Assembly: GCA_003584005.1 (NCBI GenBank)
Contig: QXHL01000002.1
Span: 1-64,000 of the forward strand
Direction of reading: 5' to 3'
DNA length: 64,000 nt
From: Alicyclobacillaceae bacterium I2511
GTDB lineage: Bacteria; Bacillota; Bacilli; Alicyclobacillales; Alicyclobacillaceae
Both the position numbers and the translations under genes were made by a program. The stretch's first letter is position 1. Every line of letters starts with the position of its first letter. Under the pieces are notes generated by a model, which was not told the DNA's origin, made no database searches, and saw nothing but the letters and a program-made list of their open reading frames with translations. Of this stretch, positions 1-8,470 are shown piece by piece.

Positions 1-344
1 CTATGCCCCCCCGCCACGGTGACAAATCCCCTACGCAATTCTTCTTCCACCGCGTACAAAGACGAGCGAGTGATCATCTGAAGCATTTTTTGTAAATGTT
101 CTTTTTGCACAGTAAACCCTTCCTCGGGATGGGTAGTCACACCCGTGTCCCGGTGTAAAAACAAATCCAGCGCATTGCCGCACAACTGAACGGGTTGCCC
201 TAAGCGCAACCGAACCTCCTCAATTTGGTCGAGGGTCCGAGCCGACAAGGACACTAAGCGGTCTCTAATATCTTGTGGACATACCTGCAGAGCCTGTGCC
301 CACTCGTTTGGAATGGGCGATTGCAAGGAAACGGTCGCGTTCAT
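1..344 (-). CDS. spoIIIAA: Stage III sporulation protein AA, 5' part (runs off the window start)
   Basis: The first 114 codons are visible; the rest lies outside the window. The start ATG at 344 follows a strong site, GGGAGGTGG. The N-terminal part matches the SpoIIIAA family: an EVRLRLGQP stretch near residues 43-51, then TRSSLYAVEEELRRGF, the conserved block before the ATPase core. SpoIIIAA is the cytoplasmic secretion-type ATPase that powers the SpoIIIA-SpoIIQ channel between mother cell and forespore. The Walker motifs would lie beyond the edge and are not seen. It follows efp, as in B. subtilis, but a terminator and a possible SigE promoter separate them. Confidence 0.85.
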   Translation of the reverse strand, partial: MNATVSLQSPIPNEWAQALQVCPQDIRDRLVSLSARTLDQIEEVRLRLGQPVQLCGNALDLFLHRDTGVTTHPEEGFTVQKEHLQKMLQMITRSSLYAVEEELRRGFVTVAGGH

Positions 345-371
345 ATCATGTCCACCTCCCGCACACCTCCA

Positions 372-401
372 TATATATGGGGATGTCTAGCATCCTATGC
401 C
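372..401 (-). promoter_or_regulatory. Possible SigE-type promoter for spoIIIAA
   Basis: On the minus strand GGCATAG (395-401) is followed after 15 nt by CATATATA (372-379), close to the SigE pattern of an ATA-rich -35 and CATAcaAT -10. It lies 28 bases upstream of the spoIIIAA start. The spoIIIA operon of B. subtilis is SigE-dependent, which supports the reading. The match is imperfect. Confidence 0.35.
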
Positions 402-489
402 AAGCTTGAGTGGCAACAGGCCGACACACCTAAGCAATTTACAGCATTGAATGCTGTTGAAACGCGAACCATCGAAAGGAGGCCTAGTC

Positions 490-591
490 TTGGACGTATC
501 CATGATGATCCGTTGGATTGTAGTTTTTTTGGTAATATTTATAATCTTGATGTTTTTTGTTTTTAATTTATTGCGTCGTCCTCAACCTTGA
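490..591 (+). CDS. Tiny single-span membrane protein (33 aa), unknown
   Basis: A 33-codon frame opens with TTG at 490, seven bases after a near-ideal AAAGGAGG (475-482), and ends TGA at 589-591. The product is one hydrophobic helix, about residues 8-28, rich in Ile, Val, Phe and Leu, ending in a basic tail RRPQP. This fits a small membrane peptide with its C-terminus in the cytoplasm. An in-frame ATG at 502 is an alternative start. It sits on the plus strand between spoIIIAA and efp, where B. subtilis has the small membrane gene yqhV, but that is in the opposite orientation and I see no clear similarity. Function unknown. Confidence 0.55.
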   Translation: MDVSMMIRWIVVFLVIFIILMFFVFNLLRRPQP

Positions 592-751
592 CACTCGGGT
601 ACGGCACGCACGATTGCTTCACCGCTAAGATATTAAGCAACGGGTATAGTGGCCGCGTGCCGTACACAATACACTCTTTCAACTCCCATATTCATCTTCT
701 ATGCCAAACTGGAAACAATAGATCTTGCAATCTGAGCGAATTGATGTGCAT

Positions 752-776
752 AAAAAAATCGGCCCTACTTGGCCGA
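752..776 (-). terminator. Rho-independent terminator of efp
   Basis: On the minus strand TCGGCC-aagtag-GGCCGA is followed by a run of seven T (752-758). It lies 47 bases after the efp stop and closes the aroQ-efp unit. Confidence 0.85.
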
Positions 777-822
777 CTCGAAAAAAGTACTCTGTACCCT
801 TGTTTGTCATTAATCCCTATGT

Positions 823-1380
823 TTAAGCCCGGGAGATATAGGCACCAGAACGAGTATCTATGAGTAAGACATCGCCCTCATTGATAAAAAAAGGAACCTG
901 CAAAGTGTACCCAGTTTCTAATGTTGCCGGCTTGGTGCCACCCGTTGCGGTGTCTCCGCGAATGCCAGGTTCGGTTTGTATCACCTTTAATTCCACCGTG
1001 TTGGGTAAATCAACTCCAATGGTTTGACTCTCGTGCATCATAATATAACAGATCATATTTTCCTTTAAAAAATTTAACTCATACTCTAACTGAGATTTCA
1101 GAATGGTAGTCTGTTCAAATGTTTCCGTATCCATGAAAGTATATAACTCACCATCGCTATACAGATACTGCATTTCACGAGTTTCAATTCGGGCCCGTGA
1201 AACTTTTTCTCCAGCACGAAAGGTTTGTTCTCGCACAGCCCCTGTTTTAATATTTTTTAATTTTGTCCGCACAAAGGCAGGCCCTTTCCCAGGTTTCACA
1301 TGCATAAATTCAATCACTCGAAAAATAGAACCCTCTACTTCAATCGTCGTGCCCGGACGAAAATCATTGCTCGAAATCAA
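823..1380 (-). CDS. efp: Translation elongation factor P
   Basis: A 185-residue protein of the normal EF-P length, with three beta-barrel domains (KOW-like, OB, C-terminal). EF-P binds between the P and E sites of the ribosome and rescues stalling at polyproline. The loop VKPGKGP carries Lys32, the residue modified with 5-aminopentanol in B. subtilis. The C-terminal signature is recognisable at [11 protein letters not shown]. The start ATG at 1380 overlaps the aroQ stop by four bases, so the two are translationally coupled. A terminator follows at 752-776. Identification is secure. Confidence 0.97.
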   Translation of the reverse strand: MISSNDFRPGTTIEVEGSIFRVIEFMHVKPGKGPAFVRTKLKNIKTGAVREQTFRAGEKVSRARIETREMQYLYSDGELYTFMDTETFEQTTILKSQLEYELNFLKENMICYIMMHESQTIGVDLPNTVELKVIQTEPGIRGDTATGGTKPATLETGYTLQVPFFINEGDVLLIDTRSGAYISRA

Positions 1381-1883
1381 CGTTTTTCTCCTCCTTGCAT
1401 CATTTCAGCACCCCTTACATCACCTTTCGCTATACCCGCCACAGCAATCTGTAACAGGTACAATGCGGCCAGTCTATAGCCAAGTGTGCCCAATCCCACA
1501 ATTTGTCCACGCACGACCCCAGACAGAACCAACTGCTGGCGGAATGCTTCCCGTTGGTGCACATTTGAAATGTGGACCTCAACGGTAGGCCTGTCTATGT
1601 CTGCGAGGCAATCCCGTAGAGAATAGCCATAGTGTGCCAAGGCACCTGGATTTATAATAATGCCAAGGCTCGCAGGGCCATGCTGCTGAAGAATATCCAC
1701 TAATTCACCTTCGTGATTGGACTGAAACGAATCCACTTCAACGCCATATTCGGTTGCCACAGACCGCACTGAAGAGACTACGTCTATCAAGGATTCTGTC
1801 CCATAAATCTCAGGTTCTCGCACACCCAGTCGATTTAAGTTGGGGCCATTAACCAGCAACAGGTAAGGGGATTTAGTTATCAT
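1377..1883 (-). CDS. aroQ: 3-dehydroquinate dehydratase, type II
   Basis: Catalyses the dehydration of 3-dehydroquinate to 3-dehydroshikimate in the shikimate pathway. Type II signatures are present: [17 protein letters not shown] with catalytic Tyr27, [18 protein letters not shown] with His84, and the catalytic His104 in VEVHISN, followed by REAFR. At 168 residues it is about 20 longer than usual; the extra part is a C-terminal tail after the conserved YRLAALYLL helix, carrying [12 protein letters not shown]. It is the first gene of a two-gene unit with efp. The divergent phosphatase gene begins 89 bases away. Confidence 0.96.
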   Translation of the reverse strand: MITKSPYLLLVNGPNLNRLGVREPEIYGTESLIDVVSSVRSVATEYGVEVDSFQSNHEGELVDILQQHGPASLGIIINPGALAHYGYSLRDCLADIDRPTVEVHISNVHQREAFRQQLVLSGVVRGQIVGLGTLGYRLAALYLLQIAVAGIAKGDVRGAEMMQGGEKR

Positions 1884-1971
1884 TTTGACTCTCCCTCAAA
1901 TGTCCATGTGCACAAATCGCTGTTATTGTATCATAGATGTACGTACTCTGAAAACCAAAGGGGGATTCCGT

Positions 1972-2502
1972 ATGACACAAGTATGGATTGTCCGCCATGG
2001 ACAGACCGATTGGAATTTACAGGGGAAATTGCAAGGTTGGACGGACATACCCTTAAATGCGAACGGAGTTCGAGAAGCACATGCCCTTGGTTTCACTTTG
2101 CAAGGAATTCCTATTCACAGCTTGTATTCCAGTGATCTCGTCCGTGCTTACGCCACTGCTACTATTCTCGGCACCTACTTGAATCTTCCTGTTCTGGTGG
2201 ATACCCGTTTACGAGAGGTCAGTTTTGGTGCCGCTGAAGGAACTCTGCACATTGATGAACAACTGCTCAGTCTTCACTGTTTAGAAACAGATGCCGAGGT
2301 TCTACAAAGGGCCCTTGACTTTCTCGCATTCATACACAGTCAACACGCAGAAAATCGTGTTCTTTGTGTCAGTCATGGTCGTTGGATCCGTACGTTAGTG
2401 AAATTCTTTAGTAAAAATGAACACCCTGTTATTTCAAACACTAGTGTGACCTCACTGATCAGTGAAAATGAAACATGGAGAATTACTAATTTCCTGTCCT
2501 GA
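1972..2502 (+). CDS. Histidine phosphatase family protein (phosphoglycerate mutase-like)
   Basis: A 176-residue protein with the catalytic RHG motif (IVRHGQTDWN, Arg8 and His9) and the second catalytic His in CVSHGRWIR. The LQGWTDIPLN block is typical of the cobC/GpmB-like branch. The family forms a phosphohistidine intermediate and removes phosphate from small metabolites; the substrate cannot be read here. The ATG at 1972 follows AAGGGGGAT. An in-frame upstream start at 1885 is possible but lacks a good binding site. It is divergent from aroQ and precedes the yqhH/yqhG pair. Confidence 0.85.
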   Translation: MTQVWIVRHGQTDWNLQGKLQGWTDIPLNANGVREAHALGFTLQGIPIHSLYSSDLVRAYATATILGTYLNLPVLVDTRLREVSFGAAEGTLHIDEQLLSLHCLETDAEVLQRALDFLAFIHSQHAENRVLCVSHGRWIRTLVKFFSKNEHPVISNTSVTSLISENETWRITNFLS

Positions 2503-2583
2503 GATACAATGTTTTGCAGGCTTTGATACATACTAATCAACGTAGCGCCTGTTAAACTCACCACTTCCAAAGGGGACATAGGA

Positions 2584-4326
2584 TTGATCAATACAGCCCA
2601 TAAAACAGCACAAAATTCAATACATTCCAATTTCGTCCAGGTTCCACCCGTGGAGTGGGTTGAAACTATACAGCAGTTCAACGATGAGATATTTACACAA
2701 CACACTCCTTTTTCGCCCCCATCACTGATGTGGGATTTTCTTCGTCTTTCTGTAACGGCGTGTCAAGCACAACTCGCGGCAAGTGAAAATAAACTGCAAT
2801 GCTTAGAACACATTCACGCTTTCCAGCCATTGCCACACCAAATCTCATGTGCTTTGGAGGTCATTCACAACTTACACGGCCGTGCAGTTCTAGCTGACGA
2901 GGTAGGACTCGGTAAAACCATTGAAGCGGGTCTGGTAATTAAAGAATACCAAGTTCGTAGATTGGCACAAAAGGTATTAATTCTGGTACCCGCTTCGTTA
3001 ATTATTCAATGGAGTAGAGAACTTGGGGAAAAATTTGGAGTCTCTTGTTATGCGCCCAAAAAACACTGGGCATGGAGCGAATACGATGTGGTTGTAGCCT
3101 CCCTAGACACGGCAAAACGGGAACCTCACCGCTCCATCATCACAGCAATCCCCTGGGACCTAGTTGTTATTGATGAGGCGCACAAACTGAAAAATCAACG
3201 CACGCACAACTGGAAGTTTGTAAATCAAATACCCAATAAATACATGCTACTTTTAACAGCAACACCCGTGCAAAACAGTTTACAAGAACTGCACAGTCTC
3301 ATTACACTACTCAAGCCCGGAGAATTGGGAAACAAACGCAACTTTGTTGCACAACATCTTATTTCCAAGCGAGAACCGAAGGATGCACAACGACTTAGAG
3401 ACCATGTGTCTACCGTGATGATTCGTAATCGACGTTTTGACGGACAAGTTTATCTACCAGATCGCAGTGTCAAAATTGTACCCCTGGAATTCAGCCCAGA
3501 CGAAAAACTATTATATGACGGTGTTCAGCAATTTCTTAAAGAAGCATATCAGGATGTTACAAAACATCACAAATCAGTGCTGCCTTTACTCACACTGCAA
3601 AGAGAGGTCTGTTCTTCACCATATGCGGCCATGATATCCCTTAACAAGATGGCAGAACGGATCCATACTTCAGATCGACAAGCAAAAATTTTCACGTTAT
3701 TGGAGATCGCCCAACAAATCAAATATCACACCAAAACAGAAAAAGTTTTGGAACTAATCTCAACCATGAACGACAAGTGTATTGTGTTTACCGAATATCG
3801 GGCCACACAGGATTTTTTGATGTCTAGGCTACAGCAAAACGGCATTAAAGCAGTACCTTTCCGAGGTGGCTTCAAACGTAGCAAAAAAGACTGGATGACT
3901 GATTTATTCAAACACAACGTGCAAGTGTTAGTAGCTACTGAATCTGGCGGGGAAGGTATTAACCTTCAATTTTGTCACTATATGATTAATTTCGATCTAC
4001 CTTGGAATCCCATGCGACTTGAACAGAGAATTGGTCGCATTCACCGCTTGGGACAACAATCAATTGTGCAAATCTATAACCTGTCAACTCGGAACACTAT
4101 TGAGGAGCATATCGTAGCTTTACTCGTGGAGAAAATTCGCATGTTTGAAGCTGTCATCGGTGAGGTAGACCACATTTTGGGAGATCCGCAAATACAGAAG
4201 AAAATCGAGACCGATATTCTGGACATTGCCCTAACAACCGAATCTCAAGAAGAGCTTAAGAACCGTATGTCCGACTACGCTTCTACGATGTGGAGTCGAT
4301 ATCAATCTGGGAGGCAAAATTCATGA
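2584..4326 (+). CDS. yqhH: SNF2-family ATP-dependent helicase, YqhH-like
   Basis: A 580-residue superfamily 2 protein. The N-terminal lobe has Walker A DEVGLGKTIEAG near residue 105, the IDEAHKLKN box and TATPVQN motif III. The C-terminal lobe has FTEYRATQDF, TESGGEGINLQF and RIGRIHRLGQ motif VI. Such enzymes are DNA translocases rather than strand-separating helicases; the cellular role in Bacilli is unknown. A TTG at 2584 serves as start, eight bases after AAAGGGG. It overlaps the next gene by an ATGA and the two are paired as yqhH and yqhG are in B. subtilis. There is no gcvT nearby, unlike that genome. Confidence 0.88.
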   Translation: MINTAHKTAQNSIHSNFVQVPPVEWVETIQQFNDEIFTQHTPFSPPSLMWDFLRLSVTACQAQLAASENKLQCLEHIHAFQPLPHQISCALEVIHNLHGRAVLADEVGLGKTIEAGLVIKEYQVRRLAQKVLILVPASLIIQWSRELGEKFGVSCYAPKKHWAWSEYDVVVASLDTAKREPHRSIITAIPWDLVVIDEAHKLKNQRTHNWKFVNQIPNKYMLLLTATPVQNSLQELHSLITLLKPGELGNKRNFVAQHLISKREPKDAQRLRDHVSTVMIRNRRFDGQVYLPDRSVKIVPLEFSPDEKLLYDGVQQFLKEAYQDVTKHHKSVLPLLTLQREVCSSPYAAMISLNKMAERIHTSDRQAKIFTLLEIAQQIKYHTKTEKVLELISTMNDKCIVFTEYRATQDFLMSRLQQNGIKAVPFRGGFKRSKKDWMTDLFKHNVQVLVATESGGEGINLQFCHYMINFDLPWNPMRLEQRIGRIHRLGQQSIVQIYNLSTRNTIEEHIVALLVEKIRMFEAVIGEVDHILGDPQIQKKIETDILDIALTTESQEELKNRMSDYASTMWSRYQSGRQNS

Positions 4327-5225
4327 CCTCTGCTCCCCTGCGTACTACAGAAGAATTGATAAAATTTTGTGACCATTATTTTGCTGCTTGTCAAGCGCGA
4401 GTGCTTTGTACTCAATCTGATTACCGGGAATATGAGCTACCCGTGGACGTGGACAAAGAGTTGACAGACCGCCCATTTTTTTGGGCATGGATAGAACAAA
4501 CTGGGCAAACCGCTCCCCCCACCATTCTTCGTTTGGCTTTCACGGTTGAAGCAGCTGAGAGGGAAAATCGTCGATTAAGACATCAGGTCGAAGAACAACA
4601 AGTGGGAATGGCACACCCTACATTTATTCCAATCCCCAAGTCAGAACTACTAACCCTGGGAAGTTTTCGGCTCGCGCGTATATTTGCCTCTGTTGAGGAA
4701 AGGGGTAAATATGCAAAAGTGAAACCTAAAAGTGAACATGGAAAAGCGATGGTTACACATCTTGTACCATGGCTGATGATAAACCTGCTCATTTCTTATC
4801 GTTCCGATTTCTTGCGTCAAGAATTTGTCTCCTATGGTATATGTCTTGAAAACGGGCAAATCACAGATAATTTTTACGACTTAATTAAAAATATACCTAT
4901 GGAAACTGTATCAGAAACGGAATTATGTTTAAATGCCACCCTGTCCTTCACAGCAGCCAATCAGATAATTCGACGCAGAATAGAACAGTATATTCATCAG
5001 CTACCCCATGACTGGGCCATAACTGCATCACAGCACTGGGCCGATGAAATTGTTCAAATAGAAACCTACTACCAGAGTCTAGCACCCGACAAGGACGTTT
5101 CGGAATTGGCTATGCTTGAATCCGAAAAACAGTACAAGCTACAGCAGCTAGAAAAGCGCTATCGTCCACACATAGAAATCGAAGCCAAGCAAATAGCCCT
5201 AATTTATTTGCCTCTCCACAGATAA
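4323..5225 (+). CDS. yqhG: YqhG family protein, partner of the SNF2 helicase
   Basis: A 300-residue soluble protein of unknown biochemical function. The conserved VDVDKELTDRPFFWAW near the N-terminus marks the YqhG family. The middle region is charged and predicted to be largely helical, with a C-terminal coiled-coil-like stretch (ESEKQYKLQQLEKRYRPH). The ATG at 4323 overlaps the helicase stop as ATGA and follows GGGAGG at about 4310; an upstream in-frame ATG at 4290 lacks a site. The tight coupling implies that the product works with the translocase. This is inference from context only. Confidence 0.85.
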   Translation: MTSAPLRTTEELIKFCDHYFAACQARVLCTQSDYREYELPVDVDKELTDRPFFWAWIEQTGQTAPPTILRLAFTVEAAERENRRLRHQVEEQQVGMAHPTFIPIPKSELLTLGSFRLARIFASVEERGKYAKVKPKSEHGKAMVTHLVPWLMINLLISYRSDFLRQEFVSYGICLENGQITDNFYDLIKNIPMETVSETELCLNATLSFTAANQIIRRRIEQYIHQLPHDWAITASQHWADEIVQIETYYQSLAPDKDVSELAMLESEKQYKLQQLEKRYRPHIEIEAKQIALIYLPLHR

Positions 5226-5284
5226 TGTTATTGTCATTTAACCCATTTTAGTCCATACCTAATACGTTGTTTCTGAGATAGTGC

Positions 5285-6205
5285 TTAAGTAAGTGATTCC
5301 AATCCACGTTGCCGCGCATCGTCCCCCTCCATGCGGGCAAGTTTGGTCATTTGCATGACGCGGCTACGCAATGGGGCGACTGAGTCATGAATATCCTCCC
5401 CATTCTTTCGATAAATATTAGGGGGTGCATAGTTGCTGGTAAACCAAGTAGACAATCCGGCATGAAATCGGTGATTGATAATTCGAAAGAGTTTTTCTAA
5501 AGTGAAATTGTTAGCCCGCTCCTGTGCAAATTCATCAATTCCCAGTATGGGGACAGTAGCGTATGTTTCCAATAAAGGCTCTAAATCCCCATTTGCGGCA
5601 ATAATATGTCTCATTCGGTCAAACACGGAATCTGAGCGAACAAACAAACATGGAATTCCCCGCTCCTGCAACCGATTTAAAACAGCTAATAACAGATGAG
5701 TTTTGCCTACACCGGGAGGGCCAAACAAATACAACCCAGCTGCCGAGTCGCCTACAGAAAAAGAATCTGCAAACTCACTGGCATAGTGGAATAAGCGTGG
5801 ATATTTTTGGCATTGTTCAGGTGGAAAATTAGCGAGTTGGAAATTTTTATCTAATTGTAATTCCCCTGAGATATGTTCCCATTGTTTAACGCGCCTTTGC
5901 ACAACATACTTCTGGTAAGGAAGACAAGGTTGTACAGAGAGGGATAAGTCCCGGCCATAAGGTTCCAGTACTTGTTGAAAACCCTGCATATCGCCCTCTT
6001 TACCACATTTTTCAAATCCCTGACAGTGGGCACAGATATCTTGTTGTCGCACATATTCAAGTAGCATTGCTTGTTGACGTTCAATCACATTGTCTGAAAC
6101 CTGCCAATTCGCAAGTTCTGTAATGTGGTTGCGAAAGTAGGAAACTCCATAGGTCTGTGGTGTAGATCCGCGGTACCGAATCATGAGGTTTTTAATATGC
6201 TCCAC
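5285..6205 (-). CDS. DnaI/DnaC-like helicase loader ATPase
   Basis: A 306-residue AAA+ protein. The N-terminal third has a Cys cluster (DICAHCQGFEKCG, then QPCLPY) like the zinc-binding, helicase-contacting domain of DnaI. The C-terminal part has Walker [11 protein letters not shown] near residue 165, Walker B ILGIDEF and a sensor-like TSNYAPP. DnaI loads the replicative helicase DnaB/DnaC onto DNA. The gene lies next to aroK, overlapping it by 14 bases, not in the usual dnaB-dnaI cluster, so it may be a paralogue or the relocated main loader. The window cannot settle which. Confidence 0.8.
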   Translation of the reverse strand: MEHIKNLMIRYRGSTPQTYGVSYFRNHITELANWQVSDNVIERQQAMLLEYVRQQDICAHCQGFEKCGKEGDMQGFQQVLEPYGRDLSLSVQPCLPYQKYVVQRRVKQWEHISGELQLDKNFQLANFPPEQCQKYPRLFHYASEFADSFSVGDSAAGLYLFGPPGVGKTHLLLAVLNRLQERGIPCLFVRSDSVFDRMRHIIAANGDLEPLLETYATVPILGIDEFAQERANNFTLEKLFRIINHRFHAGLSTWFTSNYAPPNIYRKNGEDIHDSVAPLRSRVMQMTKLARMEGDDARQRGLESLT

Positions 6206-6770
6206 TACCGCGCCCCCCCTTTAAAAAAGATTTCACAAAATCATTGTCCGATTCCAGGGTAACGATTAATTGCTTTGCAATTTCCTCGGGTGAACGATGA
6301 TCGACATGGATGATATATGTAGCCACTTGTTCATAGAGCGGGCGGCGTTGTTCCCACAATAGTCTTACCTTTGCGGCCAAGTCATCGCCCCCTGAAAGCA
6401 ACGGACGTGTTTTTGCCCCCTCATCGGATAAATGCATCAATAGAGTCTCTACATTGCCTTGCAAGAATACCACGGTCCACCATTCTCGTAAAAGCTTCTT
6501 TGACTGCGGAGAAACCACTAATCCTCCACCTGTGGCCAATACGCTCAAAGTCTCTGCAGTCTCTTGGGTGACCCGCGTCAAAGCGGCGAGCTCAGAGTTA
6601 CGAAACTCAGGCTCCCCTCCAATTGCGAAAATTTCTGTAATGGTCTTACCTGTATCGCAAACAATCTCTTGATCTAGGTCGATGAAGGGACAATTCAAAA
6701 TACGGCTAACGATCTTACCCACGGAAGTTTTGCCAACCCCAGCCGGTCCTACTAAGGCAATTCCCTTCAT
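6192..6770 (-). CDS. aroK: Shikimate kinase
   Basis: A 192-residue P-loop kinase that phosphorylates shikimate at the 3-hydroxyl with ATP. Walker A is GPAGVGKTS at residues 8-16. The magnesium and substrate-binding pair is FIDLDQEI (Asp31 and Asp33), with the shikimate-contacting EFRNSE, TGGGLVV, and a TRPLL lid arginine. It has about 20 extra residues at the C-terminus compared with short family members. Its end overlaps the start of the loader gene. The location between comG and yqhG matches the B. subtilis neighbourhood. Confidence 0.95.
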   Translation of the reverse strand: MKGIALVGPAGVGKTSVGKIVSRILNCPFIDLDQEIVCDTGKTITEIFAIGGEPEFRNSELAALTRVTQETAETLSVLATGGGLVVSPQSKKLLREWWTVVFLQGNVETLLMHLSDEGAKTRPLLSGGDDLAAKVRLLWEQRRPLYEQVATYIIHVDHRSPEEIAKQLIVTLESDNDFVKSFLKGGRGSGAY

Positions 6771-6831
6771 TTAATTTCCTCCCAATCACGAAAATAATAT
6801 TTCCCGAATCATGTATCCTTACGTCTCGTTC

Positions 6832-7290
6832 CTATTGAACACGACTGTGGTCCACCCATTCAGTTAATCTTCTCGTAGTTGGATCAATTGAAAAATAAAT
6901 CGTATCCGTCCCACCTGCATGTCCTGTTGCCGTAACCAATACATGCCACAGAGTATCTTTTGTAACTGTAGTGTCTACAATTCCATTTGCAAACACTTCT
7001 TTTTGTCGAGTGATGGGCAAACTATTTTGAGTCTGCATTTGATGCAACACAGCATTGGCCTTTCCCCTAGCAAGCCAATAAACTTGATGTTGCATGTGGC
7101 GACTGGTTTCTATTGAGGTGGTCCCGATGACTAAGGTGTAAAACGCGGTTCCCATTATTCCACCAAGCAAAATAAAGGGTAACAAGCTAAGTAATGCACT
7201 CCCCTGCTGGCCCACGAAGCCGGAGGGACCAACCCTACGGCGTGGTCGCAATAGCAAGAGCAGTGTATGCAGCCTCTCGCTTGCTTCCAT
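6832..7290 (-). CDS. comGG: ComGG-like minor component of the competence pseudopilus
   Basis: Last gene of the comG unit. The 152-residue product has a hydrophobic helix (SALLSLLPFILLGGIMGTAF, about residues 31-50) after a basic N-terminus containing GQQGSA, which resembles the PilX/ComGG arrangement rather than a classical FTLLE pilin. The C-terminal part is a small soluble domain. The ATG at 7290 follows GGAGGGG and lies inside the 3' end of comGF. Assignment rests mainly on position and topology, since ComGG proteins diverge strongly. Confidence 0.65.
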   Translation of the reverse strand: MEASERLHTLLLLLRPRRRVGPSGFVGQQGSALLSLLPFILLGGIMGTAFYTLVIGTTSIETSRHMQHQVYWLARGKANAVLHQMQTQNSLPITRQKEVFANGIVDTTVTKDTLWHVLVTATGHAGGTDTIYFSIDPTTRRLTEWVDHSRVQ

Positions 7291-7720
7291 TCACAAATTC
7301 CCCTCCAATTGTAATTGTAGCGGAATCAAGTGCAAAGTTAACATCCTTCAATCCTGTGCACAGGACCGCAGTACCTCCCCCGACCTGTGTTCGAACAAGT
7401 TGTCCATGGGCATTTACCCCGTAGTGATACTGAAGCTGACTGATGGTGGTTATATCCAGACTTGTTTTTAAGGGGTGAATACTGAGGGCCTGGTGAATAT
7501 CGACGGCCATAACTCTTTCCACTGATTCCCATTGGGCATTAGTTTCGACACGCAAAAGCCATCGTTCTTCCGCTATGCGCAGTGCCAAAGACCACCCAAT
7601 AACCATCACAGTCAACACTGAGAAAAGGTTCAAAGCAACGATAGTTTCTAAAAATGAGAACCCACAAGTATTATTCCAATGCCGTATTGGGAATCCATAG
7701 AACTTGTCGAGCCTCACCAC
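7235..7720 (-). CDS. comGF: ComGF-like minor pseudopilin
   Basis: The frame carries a class III signal, CG-FSFLETIV, with Glu at +5 and a hydrophobic helix following. Prepilin peptidase would cleave between Gly and Phe. Downstream is a small domain of about 120 residues. The frame extends far upstream, but the region before about 7720 overlaps comGE entirely. I place the start at a GTG pair (7720 or 7717), giving a leader of about 20 residues and a 161-residue protein. The start is uncertain. The 50-base overlap with comGE fits this compact operon. Confidence 0.65.
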   Translation of the reverse strand: MVRLDKFYGFPIRHWNNTCGFSFLETIVALNLFSVLTVMVIGWSLALRIAEERWLLRVETNAQWESVERVMAVDIHQALSIHPLKTSLDITTISQLQYHYGVNAHGQLVRTQVGGGTAVLCTGLKDVNFALDSATITIGGEFVNGSKREAAYTALAIATTP

Positions 7721-7979
7721 AGATTGCAATAACTTGAGTCGCACTTGAATTTTCAACGGTGTGCACCTCCAACTTACAGGCTGCAGGCCATTCTGCCGTT
7801 CCAGGATTCCATGAACGTCCGGACAAGTAATGTTCGGCAGCCGCATAGGCCAAGTCATCAGCGTACGCTTGCAACTGAGTTTCTTGCAGAGCAAAGCTGG
7901 CAGTGGACAATCCAATCATTAAGCTGTTGCTCATCCATGCTGCAGCCAACACCGCTAAAATGATTTCCATAATGGTCAC
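7671..7979 (-). CDS. comGE: ComGE-like minor pseudopilin
   Basis: A 102-residue protein starting with a very short leader and a pilin-like helix (TIMEIILAVLAAAW). Glu falls near the +5 position expected for pilins. The GTG at 7979 follows GGGGGAG and overlaps the comGD stop by four bases. The soluble part is short and has two Cys (AACKLEV and AICGEA) that could form a disulfide outside the membrane. The name comes from its place between comGD and comGF. Confidence 0.65.
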   Translation of the reverse strand: MTIMEIILAVLAAAWMSNSLMIGLSTASFALQETQLQAYADDLAYAAAEHYLSGRSWNPGTAEWPAACKLEVHTVENSSATQVIAICGEARQVLWIPNTALE

Positions 7980-8470
7980 GGACCACTCCCCCAGGTTTGC
8001 AGACCAGAATTGAGATACAGCGTAATGTCTTGTTCTACTCCGTCTGCGTAAAGTCTCACCACGCCGCCTACGCTGGATCCGCCAAAAGAATTATAGGTGA
8101 TACGGCCAGACGACATCTGCAAATAACCGTCGACATAATCAACACCAGGCTGAAAGTGCAATTGGCGAATGAAGCGTGTGCCGTCATACACCCCATATTC
8201 CGGGGTGTATGGAAATAGTTGAACTGTCCATGATATGGGATTTGTCTGCGACTGTTGTTGAGCAATGCGCAAATCCCATAAAATTTGCTGCTCGGTCACC
8301 AATAACCGCTGGTCGCTGATCCATCGAACGGCAAGAGGTAAAGTGAACGCTGTTAAAACTGTCATCAGGGTGAGCGTGATGATTAATTCTAGAAGTGTAA
8401 AACCTACGGAATTTTCTTCTGCGATACGCCGTTCACAATTTATTGGCCCAGCATACCATGCACGGTGCAA
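7976..8470 (-). CDS. comGD: ComGD-like pseudopilin
   Basis: A 164-residue type IV pilin-like protein. The signal VG-FTLLELIITL has the Gly-Phe cleavage site and Glu5, followed by a hydrophobic helix to about residue 48 and a beta-rich globular domain. ComGD is a minor subunit of the DNA-uptake pseudopilus. The ATG at 8470 lies inside the end of comGC, overlapping by 31 bases, and gives a 23-residue leader. Confidence 0.8.
   Translation of the reverse strand: MHRAWYAGPINCERRIAEENSVGFTLLELIITLTLMTVLTAFTLPLAVRWISDQRLLVTEQQILWDLRIAQQQSQTNPISWTVQLFPYTPEYGVYDGTRFIRQLHFQPGVDYVDGYLQMSSGRITYNSFGGSSVGGVVRLYADGVEQDITLYLNSGLQTWGSGP

Noticed and set aside
1103-1588. 161-codon plus-strand frame across efp and aroQ
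   Set aside because: It lies wholly opposite two conserved genes and shows no protein signature.
7671-7720. Possible frameshift joining comGE and comGF
   Set aside because: Each frame carries its own pilin-like signal helix and a plausible start, so two overlapping genes explain it better.
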